A stretch of 64,000 nt of DNA from assembly GCA_964523735.1 (NCBI GenBank), contig CAZFYZ010000005.1:1-64000 (forward strand), read 5' to 3'. A program made the translations under genes and the position numbers. The notes beneath the pieces were generated by a model. It worked only from the letters and a program-made list of their open reading frames with translations, was not told the origin of the DNA and searched no databases. Shown piece after piece: positions 1 to 7,945 of this stretch (position 1 is its first letter; each line of letters begins with the position of its first letter). The stretch comes from CAZFYZ01 sp964523735. GTDB taxonomy: Bacteria > Armatimonadota > UBA5829.

Positions 1-141
1 GGCCTCCATCTCGGTCGTGAGAGTTTTGAGCTTGCCGGCGACGCCGACGTAGGCCAGAATGCCGCCGAACAAGATCATCACTGCCACAACGATCAGGACA
101 GTGACCCCCTTTGTGGTGGCCTTAAGACTGAACGCGGCCAT
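1..141 (-). CDS. pilO: Type IV pilus inner-membrane protein PilO (N-terminal part, cut by window edge)
   Basis: The first 47 codons are present; the gene runs off the left edge. It begins MAAFSLKATTKG and has one membrane segment at about residues 13-34 (GVTVLIVVAVMILFGG), followed by the start of a likely coiled coil. A short cytoplasmic tail, one membrane helix and a periplasmic coil is the usual PilO layout. It overlaps the end of pilN by 20 bases, so the two are translationally coupled. PilO pairs with PilN in the inner-membrane alignment complex of type IV pili. The call rests mainly on position after pilM-pilN, because too little sequence is visible to recognise the family alone. Confidence 0.7.
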   Translation of the reverse strand, partial: MAAFSLKATTKGVTVLIVVAVMILFGGILAYVGVAGKLKTLTTEMEA

Positions 142-721
142 TGTTCATCGCTCCTTTCGGCGGCTCGGTTCCCTCAAACGTGGCGCCGATCTCGAACTCG
201 ATCGCTGAACTGCCATTGATGACGGAACTCTGAGTAAAATGGAGGTCGACTGTATCAAGCTCTGGTATGTCAGCCAGCCGAAGCATAGCTTCACCTATCC
301 TGGCTTGCGAGATTGATATACCGGTGAGGTTCACTGCTGCAGCCCCCTGATTCGGGGCCTTGCCTGTCGCGAGCCTCGTGAGATACGTGGACTGAGGCAT
401 GCTCTGCGTAAGCCGGTCCAGAGTGTTGTACCAGCGCATCGTGTCGTCCTTGGCCTGGTTCAACAGATCCAACTTCGGCTTGAGGGCCTTGGTCGCTTCT
501 TCGTTCTTCTCGATCTCGCGAACCGTCGGCTGAAGCTGGGCGATCTTGGCATTAAGGCTATTGATGCTCTTGCCGGTCGTTATTATCTTGGTGCAGACAA
601 TACCGCCCAGCGCGACCGCGCAGACCAGCTCACCGACTATGACGAGGCAGAGCCTGCGCATGTCTCTTTCCATGCGCCGCTTCTCTGCGCGTCGGGGAGC
701 GATCATATTGATGGAAGGCAT
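122..721 (-). CDS. pilN: Type IV pilus assembly protein PilN
   Basis: A 199-residue protein with the usual PilN order. A short cytoplasmic N-terminus contains INMIAPRRAE, which resembles the conserved INLLP segment that docks on PilM. One membrane helix follows at about residues 24-46, then a coiled coil (about 50-95) and a periplasmic ferredoxin-like region. The ATG at 721 has AAAGGAG just upstream. It lies between pilM and pilO on the same strand. In known systems PilN links cytoplasmic PilM to PilO and PilP and helps power pilus extension and retraction. Confidence 0.88.
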   Translation of the reverse strand: MPSINMIAPRRAEKRRMERDMRRLCLVIVGELVCAVALGGIVCTKIITTGKSINSLNAKIAQLQPTVREIEKNEEATKALKPKLDLLNQAKDDTMRWYNTLDRLTQSMPQSTYLTRLATGKAPNQGAAAVNLTGISISQARIGEAMLRLADIPELDTVDLHFTQSSVINGSSAIEFEIGATFEGTEPPKGAMNNGRVQS

Positions 722-740
722 TGAAAAGCTCCTTTCCTGG

Positions 741-858
741 GAAGTCGAAAGTCGAAGTCACAGGTCGAAAGTCGACCCACTGGAGTCCAAGGTCATCGCT
801 AGCACGCACAAGCCCGTTTCCGGACTTTAGAGTTTGGACTCTTGACTCTGAACTCTGC
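741..858. repeat. Intergenic heptad repeat with two pairing arms (pilM-pilN gap)
   Basis: The left arm (743-776) repeats variants of GTCGAAA. The right arm (821-856) repeats variants of GGACTCT at 7-nt steps. The arms are roughly complementary and separated by about 45 nt, so an RNA of the gap could fold into a long imperfect hairpin. It belongs to the heptad family seen in many gaps of this window. Confidence 0.6.
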
Positions 859-863
859 CTCCC

Positions 864-1985
864 TCATGCCGCCTTGTGCTGGGCGTTGGTTATTTGTTCC
901 TTGAGTGCCAACCCTGCGCCAATGGCGAGCACCGGCCCGTGTTCATCAAGAAACTCGCCTGGCACCCTTCCGGTTCCGATGGCGCTTTGTCTGAAGACGC
1001 TGGCGGTCTCGGTCGGAATGCCGAGTTTGCTCGACATGTAGGCGTCCATTCCTGGCATTCTGGCGGTGCCGCCTGTGAGGATGATCCTGCTGACGAATGC
1101 GTCGGTATTGCCCTCGGGGAACTGGGAATGGTAGAAGTTGATGGATCGACGGATCTCGCGGATCAGCTCGTCGATGAGTGGCTGCACGACCTTCCAGTTT
1201 CGGTTGTCGGCCTGCACCGTGCTGAGTTGGTCAAGAGGGCACTCGAGGGTCATCTCGAGCTTCATCTTCTCGGACTCATCGAAGCCTGTACCAGTGAGGT
1301 TCTTGATCGCGTTGGTGAAGCTGTCGCCTGCGATCGGGATGTTGCGGGTCAGAGCGAATTGGCCGCCGCTGACGACGTTGACATCGGTGTGGCTGGCGCC
1401 AAGGTCCACCAGCGCGACTGTCTGGTGCAGATAGCGATCGGAGGAGCTGAGTTCGACAATAGATCGGATGAGCGAGAAAGCCTCAACATCGATCACAAGC
1501 GGCTCAAGGCCTGCCTGCTCGAGAACCTTCACGCGGCTATCGACCATTTCCCTCGGGGCGGCGACGAGCCACACGCTCATCTGTCCTGGCTCCTCCGAGT
1601 CGCCGATGATCTCGAACTCGACGACTGAATCGTCCATTGAGGATGAGATGTACTTGCCTGCCTCAAATCGGATAGACTTTCGCAGGACCGCCTCCGGCAT
1701 CTTTGGGAACTGCACCTGGCGGACAATGACCTGCGAGCCTGAGATGCCGCTGATAGCTCCGGCAGCCTTGATTCCGGCTTCCTTGAGCATGCTGCGTATC
1801 ACAGCGGCAACCTCATGTGGGTTGATGACAACGCCATCCTTGATTGCGTCGCGAGGACAAGGGGCCACAGCCGCTGCCGCGACTTCCCAGCCGTGGGCGG
1901 TCGGCACGATCTCGACCGCTTTCAGGCAGCTTGAACCTATGTCCACCCCGACCGTAGATTCCTTGCTGAAGAGTGAGCTTAGCAC
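864..1985 (-). CDS. pilM: Type IV pilus assembly ATPase-like protein PilM
   Basis: An actin-like ATPase-fold protein of the FtsA/PilM group. The N-terminal phosphate-1 loop VGVDIGSSCLKAVEI and the later ALVDLGASHTDV and LTGGTARMPGMD segments match the two phosphate loops and the adenosine motif. A TTG at 2006 is possible, but GAGGAGG lies inside that extension and 11 nt before a GTG at 1985, so I place the start at 1985 (373 residues). PilM is the cytoplasmic partner that binds the PilN N-terminus. It is followed by pilN and pilO on the same strand. Confidence 0.9.
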   Translation of the reverse strand: MLSSLFSKESTVGVDIGSSCLKAVEIVPTAHGWEVAAAAVAPCPRDAIKDGVVINPHEVAAVIRSMLKEAGIKAAGAISGISGSQVIVRQVQFPKMPEAVLRKSIRFEAGKYISSSMDDSVVEFEIIGDSEEPGQMSVWLVAAPREMVDSRVKVLEQAGLEPLVIDVEAFSLIRSIVELSSSDRYLHQTVALVDLGASHTDVNVVSGGQFALTRNIPIAGDSFTNAIKNLTGTGFDESEKMKLEMTLECPLDQLSTVQADNRNWKVVQPLIDELIREIRRSINFYHSQFPEGNTDAFVSRIILTGGTARMPGMDAYMSSKLGIPTETASVFRQSAIGTGRVPGEFLDEHGPVLAIGAGLALKEQITNAQHKAA

Positions 1986-2108
1986 TTGTTGTGACGACCT
2001 CCTCAAGACTAGCAGACGCCGTGCCTGGGATATGGGGGCGCCCGCCTCCTACATGATTATCGTCATCTGCGACTTCATCTGTAGCGCAAAGAAGAGGTAA
2101 TGTGGAAG

Positions 2109-2158
2109 ATCAGGGATTCGTACCAGGGGTAGGGGTTGGGATCAGGGAAGGGAGAGCC
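2109..2158. repeat. Short heptad repeat run between pilM and the HAD gene
   Basis: A G-rich run steps at about 7 nt (CAGGGGT, AGGGGTT, GGGATCA, GGGAAGG). It is degenerate and one-armed, and reaches into the 3' end of the neighbouring HAD gene. Weakest member of the heptad family. Confidence 0.35.
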
Positions 2159-2783
2159 AGGAGAGAAACTGGCTCCATTCGTCAAAAACGCGGCCGGGGC
2201 AGCGTACAAGCAGATCTTCTCGGGAGCGGGCGCCCCAGCTCATGACCACGACGTCGACGCCAGCCGCGCGTGATGCGTCGATATCGAAGGAGCTGTCGCC
2301 GACGTAGAGGGCCTGCTCGGGCGGTACCTGGAAGGCTCCAAGGGCTTTGAGGATGGGCTCGGGGTGGGGCTTATGATCCGTGCAGTCGTTGGCGGTGACC
2401 AGATGATCGAACAGCCCCGACAGACCTGTCTGCTCCAGCACGATCTCCACGCCTCGAGTGCTCTTTGAGGTGACGAGGCCGAGCCGGTATTCGCGGCGTC
2501 TAAGTTCCTCCAGCATTTCGATGGTGCCGGGGAAGAGCCTAGCGCCCGCCTCCTGCTGGTAGGCGCGGTAGATGCGAGTGTAGTGGTCGAGAAACTCCGG
2601 CGAGCGCTCGTCGGCGAACATGACCGACTGGATGGTGAGCGGCCGGCCGATCTCGCATCTGATAGCGTGCTCGTCGTAAGGCAGTCCCAGCTTCTCGTGC
2701 GTCTCACAGAAGCAGCGCAGGATCAGTGGGACGCTGTCTAGCAGCGTGCCGTCGAGGTCGAAGAGGATAGTGGTGTATTGCAT
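2142..2783 (-). CDS. HAD-superfamily phosphatase (PpaX / phosphoglycolate phosphatase type)
   Basis: Haloacid dehalogenase hydrolase. Motif I is FDLDGTLLDS near residue 7, with the nucleophile Asp and general-acid Asp. Motif II is the Ser in VTSKS. Motif III/IV contains KPHPEPI and GDSSFDIDASRAAG. The helical C1 cap between motifs I and II is typical of phosphoglycolate phosphatase and pyrophosphatase PpaX. The ATG at 2783 (MQYTTILFDLDG) is preferred over an ORF start 13 codons upstream because it places motif I at the usual distance. The substrate cannot be read from sequence. It ends the minus-strand run that begins with the ABC transporter. Confidence 0.8.
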   Translation of the reverse strand: MQYTTILFDLDGTLLDSVPLILRCFCETHEKLGLPYDEHAIRCEIGRPLTIQSVMFADERSPEFLDHYTRIYRAYQQEAGARLFPGTIEMLEELRRREYRLGLVTSKSTRGVEIVLEQTGLSGLFDHLVTANDCTDHKPHPEPILKALGAFQVPPEQALYVGDSSFDIDASRAAGVDVVVMSWGARSREDLLVRCPGRVFDEWSQFLSWLSLP

Positions 2784-2846
2784 GGGGCCTCTCAAACTCG
2801 AAATCACAGGACGTGATCTCAAGATCCAGTCTGTATCTGTGAGCGT

Positions 2847-2942
2847 CTATCGCTCGAAGTCATCGATCAACTCATCAGGCAGCGGGTTGTCGAAGTAGGG
2901 GGCTATTGCGATCCTGCCCTTGGCGTCCCGGGCTTGACTCAT
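2847..2942 (-). CDS. Possible 31-residue ORF coupled to the HEAT-repeat gene
   Basis: Starts at an ATG inside ATGA, which overlaps the stop of the HEAT-repeat gene, the standard arrangement for translational coupling. The product begins MSQARDAKGRIAIAPYF and ends in an acidic DELIDDFER tail. The acidic tail recalls the ends of some small antitoxins, but no family is recognisable. It is too short to be sure of. Confidence 0.35.
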   Translation of the reverse strand: MSQARDAKGRIAIAPYFDNPLPDELIDDFER

Positions 2943-3337
2943 CGCTCGCGCAGTTGTGCGAGTGCATCCGCTATCCATTCTCCCATTACTCGCGCATCTT
3001 TCTCTCGAGCGGGCGTCGCATCCAGCGCCTGCAGCAACGCCTGCTTAGAGTCCGGGCCGCCGATCTTCACCAGGGCGTCAATCGCCGCCTTCCACACTGC
3101 TGGCACCGGATCGGTTAGTGCCTTTGCCAGTAGCGTGACGCTCGCCGGCTGTCTGATCTCGCCGATAGCCTCAATCAGAAGGGTTCTGACCTCTGATCTT
3201 TGCTCACTCGCGAAGGCATCCTCGATAAACGGAAGAGCGTCCGGGCCATCCTCAACCAGACTGTGCCATGCGTCCTCTCCACCCTTGCCCGCCAATCTCT
3301 CTATGTAGTGCTGAATCCGCTGCTCTCCACTCTCCAC
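2939..3337 (-). CDS. HEAT-repeat protein
   Basis: About 132 residues made of HEAT-like helical pairs, for example VRTLLIEAIGEIRQPASVT and VWKAAIDALVKIGGPDSK. Such repeats make protein-protein contacts; no catalytic motif is present. The start is uncertain. The open frame runs into the transporter permease gene and through a heptad repeat. GTG at 3337 has GGAGAG upstream; TTG at 3292 is an alternative. It follows the ABC permease on the same strand and may be an accessory gene of that operon. Confidence 0.65.
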   Translation of the reverse strand: MESGEQRIQHYIERLAGKGGEDAWHSLVEDGPDALPFIEDAFASEQRSEVRTLLIEAIGEIRQPASVTLLAKALTDPVPAVWKAAIDALVKIGGPDSKQALLQALDATPAREKDARVMGEWIADALAQLRER

Positions 3338-3355
3338 TTTCAGCTCTCCACTACC
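3322..3355. repeat. Heptad repeat at the permease / HEAT gene junction
   Basis: CTCTCCA, CTCTCCA, CTTTCAG, CTCTCCA follow one another at 7-nt steps. The run spans the permease stop codon and the candidate start of the HEAT gene, so repeat bases probably became coding sequence. The same motif reappears before ruvA and ruvB. Confidence 0.55.
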
Positions 3356-4304
3356 CCTTCGCCTTCTTCGCGGAGCGCTGGCGATAGGCGGCATCGGCTA
3401 TCACTCCCCCAAGGATCACAACGCCGATCACTGCCCACTCCCACTCGGTGGAGATCCCGATGAGGTTGATACCATTGTACATAACTTTGATGAGTGCTGC
3501 GCCTATGATGATTCCGAGCACGCTGCCCTCGCCGCCTCGGAGGCTGCACCCGCCGAGGACTGCCGCGGCTATTGCCCACATCTCGAACATCAGCCCGGCG
3601 CTGGCCGGCTGCACCTCTCCTGTGTAGGAGATTGATACCACGCCCGCGATGCCTGACAGAACTGCACATGTAATGTAAGCGGCGGTGCGCATCCGGTTTA
3701 CGTTGATGCCCGAGTAACGCACAGCGTCTGCGTTGCGGCCTATGGCATATAGATAGCGGCCATAGACCGTGAAGTTCATGAAGAAGGCGACGATCAGCGC
3801 GAGCACGATCATCAGCCAGAACGGAACGGGCAGACCGAGCAAGCTGCCGTTACCGAGCCACGAGAAGCTGTGGAGCTGTTGGCTGACCCCCCCGGATATG
3901 CCTCGCGCGAGTCCCCTCAGCAGAAGCAGTGTGCACAGCGTCACGACGAATGGCTGCAGGTTGAAGCGCCCGATCAGGAAGCCATGCCACAGACCGAAAG
4001 CGGCGCAAAGAAGAACTGACAGGCAAGCCACCAGCCAGGGGTCCCAGCCCTGTGACGCGACGGTCATCGCCATCACCACGCCCACAAATCCGATCACCGA
4101 ACCTATTGAGAGATCAATACCGCCGGAGAGAATCACTATTCCCGCGCCGATCGCGTAGATACCGAGGACGCCGATGCGTTGGGCTAAGTTGAACAGGTTG
4201 TTGCTGTCGAAGAACGCGACATGCCCTGTTGTCTGGAGCTGGTAGAGGCAGATCGCCGCCACAAGCACTGCCAAAAGAACGCTGATGCCGATTAGTTTCC
4301 TCAA
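3351..4304 (-). CDS. Sugar ABC transporter permease (RbsC/BPD_transp_2 family)
   Basis: A 317-residue membrane protein with about nine hydrophobic segments and the family signatures LSGGIDLSIGSVIGF and AAVLGGCSLRGGEGSVLG, typical of RbsC-like carbohydrate permeases. Its ATG overlaps the stop of the ATPase gene by 4 bases. With the two-domain ATPase and the lipoprotein it forms a complete carbohydrate-uptake type 2 importer. The sugar is not predictable; ribose, xylose or another pentose/hexose all fit. Confidence 0.9.
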   Translation of the reverse strand: MRKLIGISVLLAVLVAAICLYQLQTTGHVAFFDSNNLFNLAQRIGVLGIYAIGAGIVILSGGIDLSIGSVIGFVGVVMAMTVASQGWDPWLVACLSVLLCAAFGLWHGFLIGRFNLQPFVVTLCTLLLLRGLARGISGGVSQQLHSFSWLGNGSLLGLPVPFWLMIVLALIVAFFMNFTVYGRYLYAIGRNADAVRYSGINVNRMRTAAYITCAVLSGIAGVVSISYTGEVQPASAGLMFEMWAIAAAVLGGCSLRGGEGSVLGIIIGAALIKVMYNGINLIGISTEWEWAVIGVVILGGVIADAAYRQRSAKKAKG

Positions 4305-5794
4305 GCGGGTGTTCCCCCTGTTGCCAGATGCATTATGCTCTCCTCGCTGATATCCGCGCGATCGAGGGTTCCGGTCACCCGCCCCTCGTGCATTACCATT
4401 ACGCGGTCGGACAGGCCGATGATCTCCTCGAGTTCCGATGATACCATCAGCACCGCTACTCCCTGGTCAGCGAGTCCGCGAATGAGCCTGTATATCTCGC
4501 TCTTGCTGCCAACGTCGATCCCGCGCGTGGGCTCGTCCAGGATCAGTATTCTCGGGTTGAGCGCGAGCCACTTCGCCAGCGCCACCTTCTGCTGGTTGCC
4601 ACCGGAGAGGAACTGAACTTGCTGTCCGGCGCTTGGGGTCTTGATGTCTAGCGCCTCGATCATCTTCGATACGATCTTGTCCTCGCGGCGGCGGTCCATG
4701 AATGGCGGCCTGTAGGAGCCGATCCCTGCTAGTGAGATGTTCTCGCTGACCGCCATCTCCAGGATCACGCCCAGAAGCTTGCGATCTTCGGGGACAAGGC
4801 CCATGCCGGCGCGGATCGCGTCTGCGGGGCTCTTGATGCTGACACGCTCGCCGTTGATGGTGACTTCGCCGTGTTCCGGCGGCTCGACGCCGAAGAGGCT
4901 GGTGACGAACTCGGTGCGGCCTGCTCCGACGAGTCCGGCGATCCCCATGATCTCGCCAGCGCGCAGGTCGAAGCTCAGGTCGCAGATGCCGCCCGGGCAT
5001 CGGAATCCCCGCACAGAGAGCACCACCTCACCCTCGCGGTTCTCACCGTGCTCGGGGAAGAAGCGGGAGATGTCTCGCCCGACCATCAGGCGGATCATTT
5101 CGTCCGGAACAACGTGTTCCTTCTCAAGCTCACCGGCTCGTTCGCCATCTCGGAGGACTATCACCCTATCGCAAAGCTCCTGGACCTCGGCTAGGCGATG
5201 TGAGATATAGATCATCGAGACGCCGCTCGCCTTTAGTCCGCGCATCACTTCGAATAGCTTGGCGGCCTCCGAGAGAGTCAGCGAGCTGGTGGGCTCGTCG
5301 AGCACCAGTATCTTCGCGTCCATCGACAGCGCTTTCGCGATCTCTACAAGCTGTCGCTCGCCGGGGGAGAGGTCGTCGACCAATGTCGTGAGGTGTGCAG
5401 TGATGCCCACTCGACCGGCGAGCGCCGCTGCCTGATCGTAGAGCTTCTTTCGATCAACCACTCCCAATGCGCGCAGGCGGGGCTCGCGACCGAGGAAGAT
5501 ATTCGAGGCGATGTCCAGGTTAGGTGCGAGGTTCAGCTCCTGATAGATGATTGAGACGCCAAGCGCGATCGAATCGCGAACGCCGGCTAGCCGAACAGGC
5601 CGGCCCGCGAAGAAGATAGCGCCACCATCCGCCGGATAGTCGCCACCGAGGACACGCATCAGCGTGGACTTACCAGCGCCGTTCTCGCCGATGAGGCCCA
5701 GTATCTCCCCCTCATGGAGGTCGATGCTCACATCGTTCAGCGCAAGCACGCCGGGGAAGCGCTTGGTTATTCGTTGCATTTCAAGTAGTGACAA
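4301..5794 (-). CDS. Sugar ABC transporter ATP-binding protein (RbsA type, two ABC domains)
   Basis: About 497 residues with two tandem ATPase domains. The first has Walker A GENGAGKST, signature LSPGERQLVEIAK and Walker B ILVLDEPTSSL. The second has a degenerate Walker A (GLVGAGRTEF), signature LSGGNQQKVALAKWL and Walker B ILILDEPTRGID. A weak second Walker A is normal for RbsA-type proteins. Start choice is unsure: TTG at 5809, TTG at 5794 or ATG at 5779 are all in frame and none has a strong ribosome site. It is followed by the permease with a 4-base overlap. Confidence 0.9.
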   Translation of the reverse strand: MSLLEMQRITKRFPGVLALNDVSIDLHEGEILGLIGENGAGKSTLMRVLGGDYPADGGAIFFAGRPVRLAGVRDSIALGVSIIYQELNLAPNLDIASNIFLGREPRLRALGVVDRKKLYDQAAALAGRVGITAHLTTLVDDLSPGERQLVEIAKALSMDAKILVLDEPTSSLTLSEAAKLFEVMRGLKASGVSMIYISHRLAEVQELCDRVIVLRDGERAGELEKEHVVPDEMIRLMVGRDISRFFPEHGENREGEVVLSVRGFRCPGGICDLSFDLRAGEIMGIAGLVGAGRTEFVTSLFGVEPPEHGEVTINGERVSIKSPADAIRAGMGLVPEDRKLLGVILEMAVSENISLAGIGSYRPPFMDRRREDKIVSKMIEALDIKTPSAGQQVQFLSGGNQQKVALAKWLALNPRILILDEPTRGIDVGSKSEIYRLIRGLADQGVAVLMVSSELEEIIGLSDRVMVMHEGRVTGTLDRADISEESIMHLATGGTPA

Positions 5795-5835
5795 GATGTT
5801 GTCTCTCAATCGTGGCTGCTGGACCGCTTGAGGAA

Positions 5836-6135
5836 CTACCTAGGCAATCGCGTCAGATAACAGCTGAGTATTTCGGCCGCGACGTAAGGGCCATCCTCGC
5901 TCAGATCGTGCTGCGGAGTGTCAAAAGAGACTAGATAGATCAGATCGAGCCCTTGCAGGGTCTGCTCGGGCTTGGGTTCAGAACCGATCACCCCGAGGAA
6001 GTCTTTGCGCCATCCGCCCTCGGCGGATACCTTGACCCTATCCCCCATACTGAATGTCCTATTGCCAGCGGGGCAGCCACCGGAGTTCTGACAGAACCTC
6101 AGGCGGATTCTCGTTACCCACCTCGTGAGCCACAT
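5836..6135 (-). CDS. Small hypothetical protein between transporter genes
   Basis: A 99-residue ORF from ATG 6135 with AAAGGAC 8 nt upstream. The middle part (MGDRVKVSAEGGWRKDFLG) resembles a small SH3-like beta barrel, and the C-terminus is acidic and then hydrophobic. I recognise no family. It sits in line between the binding-protein and ATPase genes of the sugar transporter, so it should be co-transcribed. The longer open frame upstream overlaps the lipoprotein gene and is not credible. Confidence 0.55.
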   Translation of the reverse strand: MWLTRWVTRIRLRFCQNSGGCPAGNRTFSMGDRVKVSAEGGWRKDFLGVIGSEPKPEQTLQGLDLIYLVSFDTPQHDLSEDGPYVAAEILSCYLTRLPR

Positions 6136-6232
6136 TTCGAAAAGTCCTTTGGGTGGAACTGCCTGCTCACCGAGGCCGCCTGGCATCAATGAGCAGGTAA
6201 TGAAAGACGTAGGGCTGGACACGCTGCAGACT

Positions 6233-7231
6233 CTATGATCTGCCGGTTCGCTCCTTGAGCTTGGCCCAGAACGCGTCGATGTTGGACTTGTTGATGACCT
6301 CCACGCCGGTATCGACGATCTTGTTGGCCGGGATTTCGACATCTTCCTTGCGGGCCATCGCGGCGAGGATCTTGACCGACTGGTAGCCGAACTCATACGG
6401 CTTCTGCACGACGGTGGCTTCGACGACCCCATCTTTGATTGCCTGCAATGTGACATCGTCCTCGTCGAAGCAGATGACCTTGACCTTGCCTGTCTTCTTC
6501 GCGGCTTTGACAGCGTTGGCGATCGCGGGACCGTTGTAGGACCAGAGGCCGACCAGCGCCGCGATGTCCGGATGCTTCACAAGAGTATCCTCGACATTGG
6601 CGCGGGCTTTGGTGTGGTCCGCGTTGTCGGTCATGACGCCGAGAATTTGGACCTTGCTTCCTTTGAGCGCCTCTTTGATGCCGGCGTAGCGCTGGGACGC
6701 GTTCTGCGCGTCGAGGGTCCCGACGTAGAGCATAATCCTGCCGCCATTCGGCAGAGCCTTCTTGATCTCCTCGCCCGCGACCTTGCCCGCGTCGATGTTG
6801 CTGGTGCCGACGTAGAGAAGCCGCTTGCTCTTAGGCGCATCGGAGTCGTGCGTGATAAGGTTGACTTTGGCGGCCGCGGCATTCAGGTCCGCAGTCTGAG
6901 CGTCGGGCGAGACCGGGGAGATAGCTATCCCCGAGACGTTCTTGACGATCAAGTCCTGGAGAATCTCCTTCTGCTCGAGCGCAGTGCCTTGAGTAGGCAT
7001 CCTGACGTCGCACTTGGCATCGAAATCCTTCTCCGCCTGCTTAACGCCAGCTTCTGCTATCTTCCAGAAGTCAGAGACGTTGTTGGTCACGAACGCGACG
7101 TGGACGGTAGGCTTTGCGGCGGACTGCCGTTTGTTGCCGCAAGAAGTGAGCACTAAAGTCAGGGCGACCAGGATCACTGCAGCTGCAAATCGTTTCACTT
7201 TGGGTCTCCTCTTGGTGACGCGTGTCTGCAA
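6233..7231 (-). CDS. Sugar ABC transporter substrate-binding lipoprotein (Peripla_BP_4 type)
   Basis: 332 residues. A basic N-terminus is followed by a hydrophobic stretch and lipobox LTSC with Cys near residue 31, so it is a predicted lipoprotein. The mature part begins VHVAFVTNNVSDFWKIAEAG, the hallmark of ribose/galactose-type binding proteins, and includes GIAISPVSPD and LVGLWSYNGPAIANA. It starts the transporter operon, as is common for binding proteins. It presents a sugar-like ligand to the RbsC/RbsA-type importer downstream. Confidence 0.9.
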   Translation of the reverse strand: MQTRVTKRRPKVKRFAAAVILVALTLVLTSCGNKRQSAAKPTVHVAFVTNNVSDFWKIAEAGVKQAEKDFDAKCDVRMPTQGTALEQKEILQDLIVKNVSGIAISPVSPDAQTADLNAAAAKVNLITHDSDAPKSKRLLYVGTSNIDAGKVAGEEIKKALPNGGRIMLYVGTLDAQNASQRYAGIKEALKGSKVQILGVMTDNADHTKARANVEDTLVKHPDIAALVGLWSYNGPAIANAVKAAKKTGKVKVICFDEDDVTLQAIKDGVVEATVVQKPYEFGYQSVKILAAMARKEDVEIPANKIVDTGVEVINKSNIDAFWAKLKERTGRS

Positions 7232-7361
7232 ACGAACTACACGGGCTTCTTAGTTCGTGATTGAGGTATGTCCTTCGGGGTCGTGCTCTACTCCGGTGCC
7301 GGATCAGGAGGATGTTTTGGTTGCCCTGAAGGCCGGATAGCATAAATGTAACGGGAGGTGG

Positions 7362-7874
7362 ATGGAGTTGAATGACGTGGATACGGGTGAGCCTGGCCTT
7401 CTGGGCTTGCCCTATACTGGAGAGATGACAATCAGGCCCTGCTCAGCGGGCCTCTACTCAGCGAGGAATCAGGTTCGAAGGATCACGCGGGACTTAGGAT
7501 TCGCCAAGAACGAATCCGCGGATGTGCTGCTTGCGGTCGGCGAGGCGCTGTCCAATGCCTACAGGTATGGAAGTCCGGAGCGCGAGCACTGCTATATCCG
7601 TTTGGCATGGTGCTTCAGCGGAGACGCGCTGACAGTGGCAGTGCGAGACGAGGGAGTGAGCTCTACTCCTTTCCAGACATCGTCGGCTGCGGACGGAGGA
7701 ACGCTGGGAAGCGGGTATGGCCTCCGTCTGATGAGCCAGGCGGTGGATGATGTCAGCATCGAGTTCGATGGAGGCACCAAAGTCGTTCTGACGAAGCGGC
7801 TGGTCAGCTCAGCGCGTTCCGCTGGGGAGCCGGCTCTACTGCAGGCTTCCGTCGCGCCAATCTCCTTACGATAG
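7362..7874 (+). CDS. RsbW-like anti-sigma serine kinase / HATPase_c_2 protein
   Basis: 170 residues with the GHKL ATPase boxes: N box LAVGEALSNAYRYG (about 66-79), G1 box VAVRDEG and G2 box GSGYGLRLM. The lack of a histidine-phosphotransfer region and the small size fit RsbW/SpoIIAB-type kinases, which switch partners between a sigma factor and an anti-anti-sigma protein. ATG 7362 has GGGAGGTGG directly upstream. Divergent from the transporter operon. No anti-anti-sigma partner is adjacent; an RsbU-type phosphatase lies at 35928. Confidence 0.8.
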   Translation: MELNDVDTGEPGLLGLPYTGEMTIRPCSAGLYSARNQVRRITRDLGFAKNESADVLLAVGEALSNAYRYGSPEREHCYIRLAWCFSGDALTVAVRDEGVSSTPFQTSSAADGGTLGSGYGLRLMSQAVDDVSIEFDGGTKVVLTKRLVSSARSAGEPALLQASVAPISLR

Positions 7875-7928
7875 CTTCTCTACTGGCGACTGCCGATTGC
7901 TGCGCAGTCGGGTCGAGCTCGGAGTCCA

Positions 7929-7937
7929 TGGTATAAT
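7929..7937 (+). promoter_or_regulatory. Extended -10 promoter of the GT-C membrane gene
   Basis: TGG-TATAAT with the consensus hexamer at 7932-7937 ends 8 nt before the ATG at 7946. There is no clear -35 box at 17-18 nt. The predicted transcript would start within 1-2 nt of the ATG. Confidence 0.6.
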
Positions 7938-7945
7938 CGCAACCA

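Noticed and set aside
876..1628. 250-codon plus-strand ORF opposite pilM
   Set aside because: Antisense of pilM with complementary codon bias; no ribosome site or domain.
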